A program made the position numbers and the translations under genes. 64,000 nt of DNA, taken from contig JAQCAD010000003.1 in the NCBI GenBank assembly GCA_027621915.1, positions 62,001 through 126,000 of the forward strand, in the 5' to 3' direction. The notes under the pieces are model-generated. The model was given only the letters and a program-made list of their open reading frames with translations, had not been told where the DNA came from and did not search any database. This DNA comes from Pseudomonadota bacterium (GTDB lineage: Bacteria > Pseudomonadota > Gammaproteobacteria > Steroidobacterales > Woeseiaceae). Shown here piece by piece: positions 44,649 to 53,485 of this stretch. Positions within the stretch are counted from its first letter, which is position 1. Every line of letters starts with the position of its first letter.

Positions 44649-45431
44649 ATGCGCTGCAAAACTCTTATCTCATTGTTCCTTCTGGCGTTTTTATCGAGCA
44701 CCCGGCTACACGCCGGCGAGATCGTGTACTACGGATACCGCGTCGCGAATGTTTATCCACACGATAGAAACGCATTCACGCAGGGTCTGTTTTTCAGAGA
44801 TGGCGCCCTCTATGAAAGTACCGGATTGCGTGGACACTCGTCTGTTCGCAAGGTATCTCTCGAAACAGGTGAAGTGCTCAAAAAACTCGATCTGGCGGAC
44901 CAGTATTTCGGTGAGGGTGTTGTCGACTGGAATGACCGCCTGATCAGCGTAACGTGGAAATCAGGAAAGGGGTTTGTTTTTGGACTTGACGATTTTAAGC
45001 AACAGGAAACCTTCAGCTACGACGGCGAAGGATGGGGGCTGACCCGCGACCCATCTCATATCATCATGAGCGATGGCACAGCGCGACTCCGTTACCTCGA
45101 CCCAAAGACATTCAAGGTAACGAAAAGTTTGACAGTCCGATTGAGGGGTCGCGAGGTTCGAAATCTAAATGAACTCGAATGGATTGACGGAAAAATTTTC
45201 GCCAATGTCTGGCAGACAGACTTGATCCTGCAGATCAACCCTGAGACCGGCGATGTCGTCGGGCTGATCGATCTCTCTGGCATCTTGCAGGAGACCGATC
45301 GAAAATCACCGGGTACAGATGTATTGAACGGAATTGCCTACGACGCCGAAGCAGAACGAATATTCGTGACAGGCAAAAATTGGCCAAGCTTGTTCGAAAT
45401 TGAACTGGTTGAGAAAGCCAGCGGAAAATAA
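44649..45431 (+). CDS. Exported glutaminyl-peptide cyclotransferase (bacterial/plant type)
   Basis: A 260-residue protein with a signal peptide (KTLISLFLLAFLSSTRLHA) and a five-bladed propeller. Family motifs are AFTQGLFFRDGALYESTG, FGEGVVDWNDRL, YDGEGWGLTRD, NELEWIDGKIFANVW and LNGIAYDAEAERIFVTGK. The enzyme converts N-terminal glutamine to pyroglutamate. The ATG at 44649 is taken because it places the signal peptide at the N-terminus; the frame is open from 44508. Confidence 0.9.
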   Translation: MRCKTLISLFLLAFLSSTRLHAGEIVYYGYRVANVYPHDRNAFTQGLFFRDGALYESTGLRGHSSVRKVSLETGEVLKKLDLADQYFGEGVVDWNDRLISVTWKSGKGFVFGLDDFKQQETFSYDGEGWGLTRDPSHIIMSDGTARLRYLDPKTFKVTKSLTVRLRGREVRNLNELEWIDGKIFANVWQTDLILQINPETGDVVGLIDLSGILQETDRKSPGTDVLNGIAYDAEAERIFVTGKNWPSLFEIELVEKASGK

Positions 45432-45487
45432 CATTTTCCGATGACCGCGCAGCAGGAAGCTTTCAAGGCGAATCCTGGTGGCCGGGT

Positions 45488-47140
45488 CTAAATCGTGCAC
45501 GTAATTTCGCCAAGTTTTTTCGTCAACAGCGCATTCTCACGATAGTCGATTGGGATGACGACGAGGCTCGGGCCCGGCTCATTAAATGCGTGTTCGAGTT
45601 TCTCAGAAAATTCCCTGCTATTTGGTACGTAATAACCATTCCAGCCAAACGCGCTTGCCAACTGAAGCCAGTCCGGGTTACCAAACGAAAGGTCGGTATG
45701 GCGACCGAAATGAGTTTCCTGTTTCCACGCGATCAGGCCGTATTCATTGTCGGCCCACACCAATACGACGATATTGCTGTTGAGGCGTTTCGCAGTTTCC
45801 ATTTCCTGCACATTCATCAGAAACCCGGCGTCGCCGGCGATGGCCAGAATGCGCCTGTCCGGGTGCACGATACTGGCGGCGATTGCACCGGGGAGAGCAA
45901 ATCCCATCGAGCAAAAACCGTTAGGAATCAGGCAGGTATTGGGTTCGTGACATTGATAGTGTCGTGCAATCCACATCTTGTGCGCACCGACATCGGATAG
46001 CAGCACATCCTCCGCCCCCATCACCTGGCGCACGTCCCACAGCGCCTTTTGTGGCCGAATGGAACCCTCCGTCTGGTCATCTTTGTATTCCGCGAAATCC
46101 CGGCCCATCACGTCGCGACAATCTCGTTGATTCTTGAAATCGAATTTCAATTCGACCGAGTCGTCCATGCGTTCATTGAGCATCCACATCGTGTGTGCGA
46201 GGTCACCAACAAGTTCGATCTCCGGGTGGTAATACTCATCAATTTCTGCCGGAAGAAAATCTGCGTGAATGATTTTCTTGTTGCCGTGTGGATTCCAGAG
46301 TTGCGGGTGATACTCGACCATGTCGAAACCCAGCGTGATGACCAGGTCGGCGTCGTCGATCGCTCGAGAGACCCGGTCCTTGCTGCCGAGCCCGACAGTA
46401 TAGAGGCAGTAGGGCGCGTCCATATCTACAGAGCCTTTCGCCATGAATGTACTGACTACACCAATACCGGTTTGCTCGCAGAATAGTCGAAGTTGCTTGC
46501 TTGCTCGTCGCCGGATACAGCCATTCCCGGCGATTATGACCGGTCGCTTGGCGCTGCAAATCATTGCGAACGCCCTGTCGACAACTTTGTCGTCCGGAAC
46601 CGAGCGTCGAAACCGACGCGGCTTCATCGGCAATTTGCTCGTTTCCAAACTCGCAATGTCTTCAGGAAGTTCAATGTGCACAGCGCCTGGTTTCTCTGAA
46701 CGTGCGACACGAACCGCTTTTCGTACAATTTCGGGAATCGTATCTGCGTTCAGAATAGTTGCGGCCCACTTGGTGACGGGACGGAACATGCTGACGACAT
46801 CCATAATCTGGTGCGATTCTTTGTGCAGGCGATCGGTCGATCCCTGGCCGGTAAGCACCAGCATTGGCGCCCTGTCCATATTCGAATTGGCGACGCCGGT
46901 TATCAGGTTGGTCGCACCGGGCCCCAGTGTGCCGAGACAACCGGCCGGGTTGCCGGTCAGACGAACATAAACCTCCGCCATGAATGCTGCCCCCTGTTCA
47001 TGGCGCGTAAGAATGAATTTGATGCTTGCGGATTGCTCCAGTGACATCATGAAGTCCGCGTTTTCCTCACCGGGAACCCCGAATATGTATTCGATGCCTT
47101 CTTCTTCCAGGCATTTGACGAGCAGATCGGACGCTTTCAT
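45488..47140 (-). CDS. Acetolactate synthase-like ThDP enzyme (large subunit)
   Basis: A 550-residue ThDP enzyme of the acetohydroxyacid synthase family. It has GVPGEENADF and the catalytic Glu region (TRHEQGAAFMAEVYVR), LGPGATNLITGVANSNMD, and the ThDP-binding GDAGFLMNVQEMETAKRLN followed by WADNEYG. A small regulatory subunit gene is absent. Catabolic acetolactate synthase (AlsS-like) or another ThDP lyase are both possible. The ATG at 47140 is chosen on family length. Confidence 0.85.
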   Translation of the reverse strand: MKASDLLVKCLEEEGIEYIFGVPGEENADFMMSLEQSASIKFILTRHEQGAAFMAEVYVRLTGNPAGCLGTLGPGATNLITGVANSNMDRAPMLVLTGQGSTDRLHKESHQIMDVVSMFRPVTKWAATILNADTIPEIVRKAVRVARSEKPGAVHIELPEDIASLETSKLPMKPRRFRRSVPDDKVVDRAFAMICSAKRPVIIAGNGCIRRRASKQLRLFCEQTGIGVVSTFMAKGSVDMDAPYCLYTVGLGSKDRVSRAIDDADLVITLGFDMVEYHPQLWNPHGNKKIIHADFLPAEIDEYYHPEIELVGDLAHTMWMLNERMDDSVELKFDFKNQRDCRDVMGRDFAEYKDDQTEGSIRPQKALWDVRQVMGAEDVLLSDVGAHKMWIARHYQCHEPNTCLIPNGFCSMGFALPGAIAASIVHPDRRILAIAGDAGFLMNVQEMETAKRLNSNIVVLVWADNEYGLIAWKQETHFGRHTDLSFGNPDWLQLASAFGWNGYYVPNSREFSEKLEHAFNEPGPSLVVIPIDYRENALLTKKLGEITCTI

Positions 47141-47280
47141 TGAATTTCCCAGTTTGGTTTGTCTACCTGACCCGATTATCAACTATCTTGTTGCGCGTAT
47201 TCGCACAAATGTGAATTTGACTCTGGATTTACGACCCATGCGCCAATACGCTTGGGCGACACGTTCGCAGGTAAGTTTCA

Positions 47281-47712
47281 ATGCACCGAATCACTTGTTT
47301 TGCCGCTGTTTTGCTGGTTGCAGCCTGCGGCAAGCCCGAAATTCCATCGACGCCCGTCGCCGGTCGTTGGTATTCGATCGAGCAGGTTGAGCACGGGCTC
47401 GGGCTGTACCAGGCTCATTGCGCCGTCTGTCATGCGGTTGATGGAAGCGCAACTGCCGAATGGCGAGTTACCGGACCTGACGGGAACTATCCGCCGCCGC
47501 CTCTGAATGGGTCGGCACATACCTGGCATCACCCACTGGATGTACTCGACGAAACCATTGCCAGTGGTGGCGCGCAATTTGGCGGCGTCATGCCGGGATT
47601 TTCGGCGGCGTTGAATCGCGACGAACGGCTGGCGGTCATCGCATGGATTCAAAATCTATGGTCTGACGCCATCTACACCAAATGGCTGGAAATCGATTCG
47701 CGCAGCCGGTAA
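47281..47712 (+). CDS. Lipoprotein cytochrome c
   Basis: A 143-residue protein with a lipobox (CFAAVLLVAACGK). One haem c site, CAVCHAVDGS, is in the middle, and a likely Met ligand lies in GGVMPGF. It is a class I cytochrome anchored to a membrane by lipid. It stands 140 bp after the start of the acetolactate synthase gene on the other strand. Its electron partner is not evident here. Confidence 0.87.
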   Translation: MHRITCFAAVLLVAACGKPEIPSTPVAGRWYSIEQVEHGLGLYQAHCAVCHAVDGSATAEWRVTGPDGNYPPPPLNGSAHTWHHPLDVLDETIASGGAQFGGVMPGFSAALNRDERLAVIAWIQNLWSDAIYTKWLEIDSRSR

Positions 47713-47839
47713 CTGCCTTCCCTGCAGGGCGTTATATTTTACGAAAGCAAAACTTTGTAAAGCGCACTGGATCACACCAGTCGTTACGACTGACCTCTAA
47801 TATTCTCCGCTGACATTATGTTTTGTAGGCCGGATTATT

Positions 47840-49741
47840 ATGTCAAACCGGGTGGCCAGAAAATCGCTGCAGGAGAAGGTGTCGCTGACATTGACCGGCG
47901 TCATGGCGGTTTTGGCACTGGTTATCTACAGCACTTTAGATGGCGTCATCGCCCCGGCATTTGACCAGCTCGAAATAAGCGAAGCCCGTACGAACCTGAT
48001 CCGGGCCGAACGGGCCATACAGAACGACCTGCGAAATCTCAGCGCGATCACTGGCGACTGGGGTTTATGGGACGACGCATTCGACTTCGTTCGCGGTGAA
48101 TACCCGGCGTTTCGCGATTCCAACCTCAATCGTCCTACATTGGCCAATCTCGGCCTGAACCTGCTCGCCGTCTACGATACGGACCGTAACCTGGTCTGGG
48201 GCCAGGTCTTCCACGACGATGAAAACCTAGGTCCGGACAGTCTGCAGATCCTGGAGCCTGGAATGACGACGGCGGATTACCTGCTCGAGCACACCGATGC
48301 CAGTGGTCACGTCGATGGCCTGGTTCGAACGGCGCTCGGACCAATGATGATCAGCTCCTGGCCAATTGCCCACAGCGATGGCAGTGGACCGATCTCCGGC
48401 GCGATGATCATGGGCCAGCTAATGGACGACGCGCGCACCAGCGTGCTGCGTGAGAGAACCGAAGTCCGCCTTTCATGGCAGCAGATTGAACCCAATGCAT
48501 CGATTGCCAGGGAATACCAGGCGGCTCTCAACGCGTCCGGCAACGTGACCGTCATTCATAAGACGGCTGAAAACGAGATATCCAGCACCGGCCTGTTAGT
48601 CGACCTGTTTGGCGACCCGCTGCTTCAGTTACAGGTTGTCACACCGAGAAATATTTCAATACTCGGAAAAAATACCGTGAGCGGGGCGTTGTTGTTCCTC
48701 GGTCTGGCGGCACTCATTGTGTCCTTCATGACATGGTTTCTGCTGCGCCGAATTATTGTATTGCCACTCGAAGGACTGGCCAGTCACATTCAGGCGATCC
48801 GAAAAAGTGGCGATCTCACTCATAAACTGAATGACATTCGAAATGACGAAATTGGTGAGTTGGCCAGCGAGTTCGACCAACTGACCGGTGAATTGCATGA
48901 GGCTCGCAAACTCCTGCTTGATCAATCGTTCAAGGCAGGCAAGGCCGACAATGCGGCCGAGGTCCTGCACAACATCAGAAATGCCATGACGCCGCTGATC
49001 AACGGCATTGACAGACTGGCGAAAAACCTGGGTGCAGCCGGAAAGCTGAGAGTCAAACAGGCAGTCGAGGAATTGACAAGTCCTGATTGCCCGGCCGATC
49101 GTGAAGTGAAACTTTTCAAGTACATCGAGTCTGCCTTTTCACACATTGAAGCGACCAATGCAGATGCTGCAGACAATCTTGGTGTTGCTTCAAAACAGGC
49201 GCGGCAGGTCGAGGCAATTCTTGCGGATCAGGAGAAATATGCTCACGTCGCGCCGGTGATCGAAAAGCTGAGCCTCGACGAAGTTCTCGACGAAGCTGTC
49301 CTGGTGATCCCAAGAATTGACGAGCCGGACGTTGAGCTAAGTCTTGAGGCCGGCATCCGCACATTGAGTGTCCGCGCGCACCGGGTAGGCCTGTTGCAGG
49401 TGATGGGTAACCTGATTCTGAACGCCTATGAGTCGATCGAACGCAGTAACGCAGGCGTTCGGCGGATCGCGCTTAATGCTCGTGAGGAATTGATCGACGA
49501 CAGGAAAATGGTTCGCGTTACGGTGAGCGATACAGGTAGCGGCTTCGATGCTGAAACCAGTGAGAAAATTTTTCAACGAGGATTTTCCTCCAAAGAGGGA
49601 AATTTCAGTGGTCTGGGATTGCACTGGTGCGCCAACGCACTTGCTGCAATGGGCGGCCGCATACAGGCAGAAAGCGACGGGCCCGGTCGCGGTGCCGCAT
49701 TTCATGTACTGCTACCCGCAGCACAGGGAGGATTGACATGA
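47840..49741 (+). CDS. CHASE4-HAMP sensor histidine kinase
   Basis: A 633-residue membrane protein. An N-terminal membrane segment is followed by a periplasmic CHASE4 domain (about 45-275, with ITGDWGLWDDAFDFVRGEYP), a second membrane segment (LLFLGLAALIVSFMTWFLL), a HAMP domain, then a phosphoacceptor helix with His377 in VLHNIRNAMTPL, a variant of the usual HE-L-RTP box. The ATPase has the N box (NLILNAYESIE), VSDTGSGFD and GLGLHWC. Its stop overlaps the response regulator gene by 4 bp, making a two-component pair. Confidence 0.92.
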   Translation: MSNRVARKSLQEKVSLTLTGVMAVLALVIYSTLDGVIAPAFDQLEISEARTNLIRAERAIQNDLRNLSAITGDWGLWDDAFDFVRGEYPAFRDSNLNRPTLANLGLNLLAVYDTDRNLVWGQVFHDDENLGPDSLQILEPGMTTADYLLEHTDASGHVDGLVRTALGPMMISSWPIAHSDGSGPISGAMIMGQLMDDARTSVLRERTEVRLSWQQIEPNASIAREYQAALNASGNVTVIHKTAENEISSTGLLVDLFGDPLLQLQVVTPRNISILGKNTVSGALLFLGLAALIVSFMTWFLLRRIIVLPLEGLASHIQAIRKSGDLTHKLNDIRNDEIGELASEFDQLTGELHEARKLLLDQSFKAGKADNAAEVLHNIRNAMTPLINGIDRLAKNLGAAGKLRVKQAVEELTSPDCPADREVKLFKYIESAFSHIEATNADAADNLGVASKQARQVEAILADQEKYAHVAPVIEKLSLDEVLDEAVLVIPRIDEPDVELSLEAGIRTLSVRAHRVGLLQVMGNLILNAYESIERSNAGVRRIALNAREELIDDRKMVRVTVSDTGSGFDAETSEKIFQRGFSSKEGNFSGLGLHWCANALAAMGGRIQAESDGPGRGAAFHVLLPAAQGGLT

Positions 49742-50232
49742 ATACCCTATCGAACGACGCCACCATTCGGGTGCTGATCGCCGATGACGACGAGATTATT
49801 CTCGCGTGCTATCGCGAGGCATTCGGAGAATCCGAGGCGACCGACTACATGAAAGCACTCGATGCACTCGACGCCGAGTTGTTTGATGTCGAAAATGTCA
49901 CAGGCGACATTCAAAAATTCGACATCGTGGCTTGCAGGCAGGGGCAGGATGCGATCGATATGGCAAAGGAGGCCGCGAACGATGGAAATCCGTTCGATGT
50001 TGTAATTCTCGATGTTCGGATGCCGCCCGGAATCGATGGCGTTGAGGCCGGCAGCCAGATTCGGAAAATGGACCCGGATGTGCCGATTGTTTTCGTCAGC
50101 GGTTTTTCGGATGTGCCGCGCGCCGAACTTGAACGCCGCGTACCGCCACCAATGAAACTCCATTACTTCAACAAACCGTTATCTTTCATGAAGCTGGCTG
50201 AAGATGTCGTCGGAATGATTGGGTCGCATTAA
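49738..50232 (+). CDS. Response regulator (REC domain only)
   Basis: A 164-residue stand-alone receiver domain. It has the acidic pair in VLIADDDE, the phosphorylated Asp in VVILDVRMPPGIDGVEAG, and Lys in YFNKPLS. An extra stretch of about 30 residues lies between the first helix and the second strand (about residues 36-60). The REC-GGDEF-EAL protein next door has the same feature. The ATG overlaps the kinase stop by 4 bp; the longer frame back to 49627 lies within the kinase gene. Confidence 0.9.
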   Translation: MNTLSNDATIRVLIADDDEIILACYREAFGESEATDYMKALDALDAELFDVENVTGDIQKFDIVACRQGQDAIDMAKEAANDGNPFDVVILDVRMPPGIDGVEAGSQIRKMDPDVPIVFVSGFSDVPRAELERRVPPPMKLHYFNKPLSFMKLAEDVVGMIGSH

Positions 50233-50238
50233 AGGAAT

Positions 50239-52170
50239 ATGGCGAAAATGACACCGGAAATGACTTCCACCAACCGCATCCTCGTCGTAGACGATGACGC
50301 GATGCTAATTGGCGAGTACCTGCGCTGTCTCGGCGAAGGATTCGAACCCGACTGCGCGACATCGACGCTCGGCGACCTTGAGAAAGTCTTGTTTGGCGAG
50401 GATACCGATGAGAACGGTGCCGCCAGGTTTGACGTTCAGTCGCGAAACCAGGGGAAAGCAGCAGTTGATGCCGTTCGCGAATCCGTCAAGGTCGGTCGCC
50501 CGTATGCCATTGTATTTCTCGATATTCGCATGCCCCCGGGCATCGATGGCATTGAGGCCGCGCGACAAATTCGCGAACTCGATCGAAACGTCAACATCGT
50601 CATTGTAACGGGATCGCTGAGTCCGGAACCGGAAGATCTAGGTAAGGTAGTTCCGCCGGCGGATCGAATATTCTTCTTCAAAAAGCCGTTTCATGCAGTT
50701 GAATGTCGTCAGTTGGCAGCCGCTCTTTGCGGCAAATGGCATTCAGACCTGGCGCTGCGGCGGGCCAATGACGTTCTCGAACAACGCGTATGGGAACGAA
50801 CCGAGGCGCTGCACAAGCTTGCTTATTACGATCCTGTCACACATCTGCCGAATCGGCTGAAGCTGCTGGATGAGTTGCAATTACTAATCGATGCGTCCAC
50901 TGATTCTAACCTGCAGACCGCGGTTCTGTTGCTCGACATAGATCGATTCAGCTTCCTGAATGAAACGATGGGTTACAAATCCGGGACCGAGCTGCTCGGT
51001 GCGATTGGCAAGCGATTGGTCAGAACATGCCAGGACCTGCCCGATGCACAACATTCCATCGTCGGCCGGTTTGGTGCAGATGAATTCGCCTGTCTTGTAC
51101 CAGGAATCAAAGACAACAATGAACTCGAAGAAATTGTAGAGCGTGTCAGGACCAGTATTGAAGAGCCATTTCTTCTGCGCGGCAGAGAGCTGTATCTTAA
51201 GAGCAGTATCGGTGTGGCCTGGCATCCGGTTCATGGGAGCGATTCGAAAACGGTATTCAGCTGCGCGGAAGCCGCGCTTCATCGTTCCATGCGGCAACCA
51301 GGGCGCTGCGTTACCTGGTATCACCGCGAAATGCATAATCGTGCTCTTTACGAATTCGATCTTCAGTCGGAATTGCGACAGGCGCTGGAGAACGGCGAAA
51401 TCATTACGTGGTTCCAGCCCCAGCTGTCTCTGCTGACCGGAAAGATTGCCGGAGTCGAAGCGCTGGCACGATGGCTGCGGCCGGACGGCACGATCGTACA
51501 ACCGGTGGATTTCGTGCCATTGACGGAGGAGATGGGTATTTCCGATCTGCTGTTCGAGTCGGTATTGCGATACGTAAGTAGCGCCGTCTCACGATGGAAA
51601 GCAGAATTCAACTGGGACGTACCGGTTAGTGTCAATCTGTCGGCGCATCAACTCAGAAATCACAAGCTCGTCGAAATCATCCAGTCAATTCTTGAGAAAG
51701 ACAATGTTGAACAGTCTTTCCTGAACCTGGAGCTGACCGAAACTGTGCTGCTCGAGGATCTTACGATAGCCGAACCAGTGTTGCGGGACTTGTCAAAGTA
51801 TGGTGTCGGCATTCACATCGATGATTTCGGCACCGGATACTCGTCACTCAGTTATCTTGCCGATCTCCCGGTTCAGACGCTGAAGATTGACCAGTCCTTC
51901 GTGGAGCGCCTGACAGAATCCGAAACCAATGCGAAAGTGGTTCAGGCGATCGTCGCACTTGGCAAAGCGATGGGGCTGGACGTAGTCGCTGAAGGCGTAG
52001 AGACGGAGCAGCAGCTGCTCATGGTTGCGAAATACGGTTGCGACCTCGCACAGGGCTTTTTTATTGGCAAACCCATGATGGAAACAGACTTTCTCGCCTG
52101 GTGCCACGCGGTTGATCAAACAACCAATGACCTGCCCATACTGCCAGCCCTGGCCAGCGAGAACGGTTAA
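50239..52170 (+). CDS. REC-GGDEF-EAL cyclic di-GMP protein
   Basis: A 643-residue protein: receiver domain (1-165; FLDIRMPPGIDGIEA, phospho-Asp), a short coiled linker, GGDEF (about 195-360) and EAL (about 375-630). The GGDEF site reads GADEF and the domain is probably inactive as a cyclase, though it might bind GTP. The EAL site looks complete: EALARW, VNLSAHQL, ELTETVLLED, DDFGTGYSSL, LKIDQSF and AEGVET. It probably degrades cyclic di-GMP in response to phosphorylation by the upstream kinase. AAAGGA precedes the start, 6 bp after the response regulator. Confidence 0.92.
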   Translation: MAKMTPEMTSTNRILVVDDDAMLIGEYLRCLGEGFEPDCATSTLGDLEKVLFGEDTDENGAARFDVQSRNQGKAAVDAVRESVKVGRPYAIVFLDIRMPPGIDGIEAARQIRELDRNVNIVIVTGSLSPEPEDLGKVVPPADRIFFFKKPFHAVECRQLAAALCGKWHSDLALRRANDVLEQRVWERTEALHKLAYYDPVTHLPNRLKLLDELQLLIDASTDSNLQTAVLLLDIDRFSFLNETMGYKSGTELLGAIGKRLVRTCQDLPDAQHSIVGRFGADEFACLVPGIKDNNELEEIVERVRTSIEEPFLLRGRELYLKSSIGVAWHPVHGSDSKTVFSCAEAALHRSMRQPGRCVTWYHREMHNRALYEFDLQSELRQALENGEIITWFQPQLSLLTGKIAGVEALARWLRPDGTIVQPVDFVPLTEEMGISDLLFESVLRYVSSAVSRWKAEFNWDVPVSVNLSAHQLRNHKLVEIIQSILEKDNVEQSFLNLELTETVLLEDLTIAEPVLRDLSKYGVGIHIDDFGTGYSSLSYLADLPVQTLKIDQSFVERLTESETNAKVVQAIVALGKAMGLDVVAEGVETEQQLLMVAKYGCDLAQGFFIGKPMMETDFLAWCHAVDQTTNDLPILPALASENG

Positions 52171-53462
52171 TTTGCCAGTCCGGCCTCCGCCAGAAGCGTG
52201 ACCAGCCCGATCTGAATACCGATGTGGCCGTCTACGTTTTGCCACCATTCGTCCGGCGAATGGGAATTGCCGCTAACGCCGCCTCTGCTCATGGTTACCG
52301 CAGGAATGCCCTTGGAAATTGGCAGGTTGGAATCTGTAGAGGAGATCCTGAGACTCGGTTGTACGCCGAACGCCAAAGTCGCCGCCATCGCCCGCTGAAC
52401 TACCGGTGAAGTTGAATCACCTTCAGCCGCAGGGCGAGTGCCGACACGATCGACATCGACAGTTAGTTCTGGCCCGTCAAGGCGACCGGCGTTTTCTTCC
52501 TGCAATGCCTGCTCAACAGCCGCTTTGAGTACCTCATCAATGTCGTCCAGTTTGTCCTGGCTGCCGGAGCGCATGTCGACTTCCATCCAGGATTCAAATG
52601 GAATGGAATTGATGGACGTCCCACCACCAATTCGTCCGATGTTGTAACTTGTCTTTTCGCCAACAGATGTAACAGTCGGTGCATTTTCGTCAAATATCTG
52701 GATCGCGCGCCCCAGTGCATGATGCGGATTCGCAAGTCCGAACGCCCCCCAGGAATGTCCGCCGGGACCCTGGAACGTGATCTTGTAGCGGTGGGAGCCA
52801 ACGCCACCGTAAACGATTCGGGTGGACTCTCCGCCATCGACGGCGATCAGCGTGTCAATTTTTTCAGCACCATCGCGAAACAGGTGTTTTACGCCGCGCA
52901 GGTCACCGAGACCTTCCTCACCGACGTTGCCGACAAACAGAACATCCGCTTCCGTTTCGATGCCGGCATGTTCCATGGCACGAAGGACGCCAAGTATTGT
53001 AACGAGGCCACGAGTATTGTCACCGATTCCGGGCGCATACATTTTCTCATCGTCATATCGAACGGTGACGTCTGTATCCGACGGAAACACGGTGTCGAGG
53101 TGTGCGCTGTAGGCAATCACTCGATTGCCGGTCCGACCGGGACGTCTGCCAATGGCATTGCCGACATCGTCTATAGTCACATCGGTCAGCCCCGATTCGC
53201 GAAGCATCTCGGCAAATCGCTCTGCTCGCGCCTGCTCTTCAAACGGTGGCGCGGGAATTTCGGTCAGCTCAACCAGGTCCTCTCGCGATTGCGGTTCGAT
53301 TGCAACAATGTGTTCCATCGCCTGCTGCACGCGCCGATTTGCGGTTATCGCTTCGGCCTCGGCCACGTACTCGGGAAAGACTTCCGGGTCCGTTAATTCC
53401 TGCGCCATAGCTGCAAATGATGTCAGCAAAGCAAATGAGGCAAATGGTGCGATTCTGTGCAT
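52167..53462 (-). CDS. Exported M20-family metallopeptidase
   Basis: A 431-residue protein with a short signal peptide (APFASFALLTSFAAMA). Metal-site motifs are SAHLDTVFP, GIGDNTRGL and GNVGEEGLGDL. A dimerisation domain is in the middle (GPGGHSWGAFG). It resembles peptidase T/carboxypeptidase-type M20 enzymes that trim short peptides. The stop overlaps that of the EAL gene by 4 bp, on the opposite strand. The CapA-like gene lies 23 bp upstream on the same strand, so the two are probably co-transcribed. Confidence 0.9.
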   Translation of the reverse strand: MHRIAPFASFALLTSFAAMAQELTDPEVFPEYVAEAEAITANRRVQQAMEHIVAIEPQSREDLVELTEIPAPPFEEQARAERFAEMLRESGLTDVTIDDVGNAIGRRPGRTGNRVIAYSAHLDTVFPSDTDVTVRYDDEKMYAPGIGDNTRGLVTILGVLRAMEHAGIETEADVLFVGNVGEEGLGDLRGVKHLFRDGAEKIDTLIAVDGGESTRIVYGGVGSHRYKITFQGPGGHSWGAFGLANPHHALGRAIQIFDENAPTVTSVGEKTSYNIGRIGGGTSINSIPFESWMEVDMRSGSQDKLDDIDEVLKAAVEQALQEENAGRLDGPELTVDVDRVGTRPAAEGDSTSPVVQRAMAATLAFGVQPSLRISSTDSNLPISKGIPAVTMSRGGVSGNSHSPDEWWQNVDGHIGIQIGLVTLLAEAGLAN

Positions 53463-53485
53463 GGTTGAGTTTCCTGTCAGGTCAG

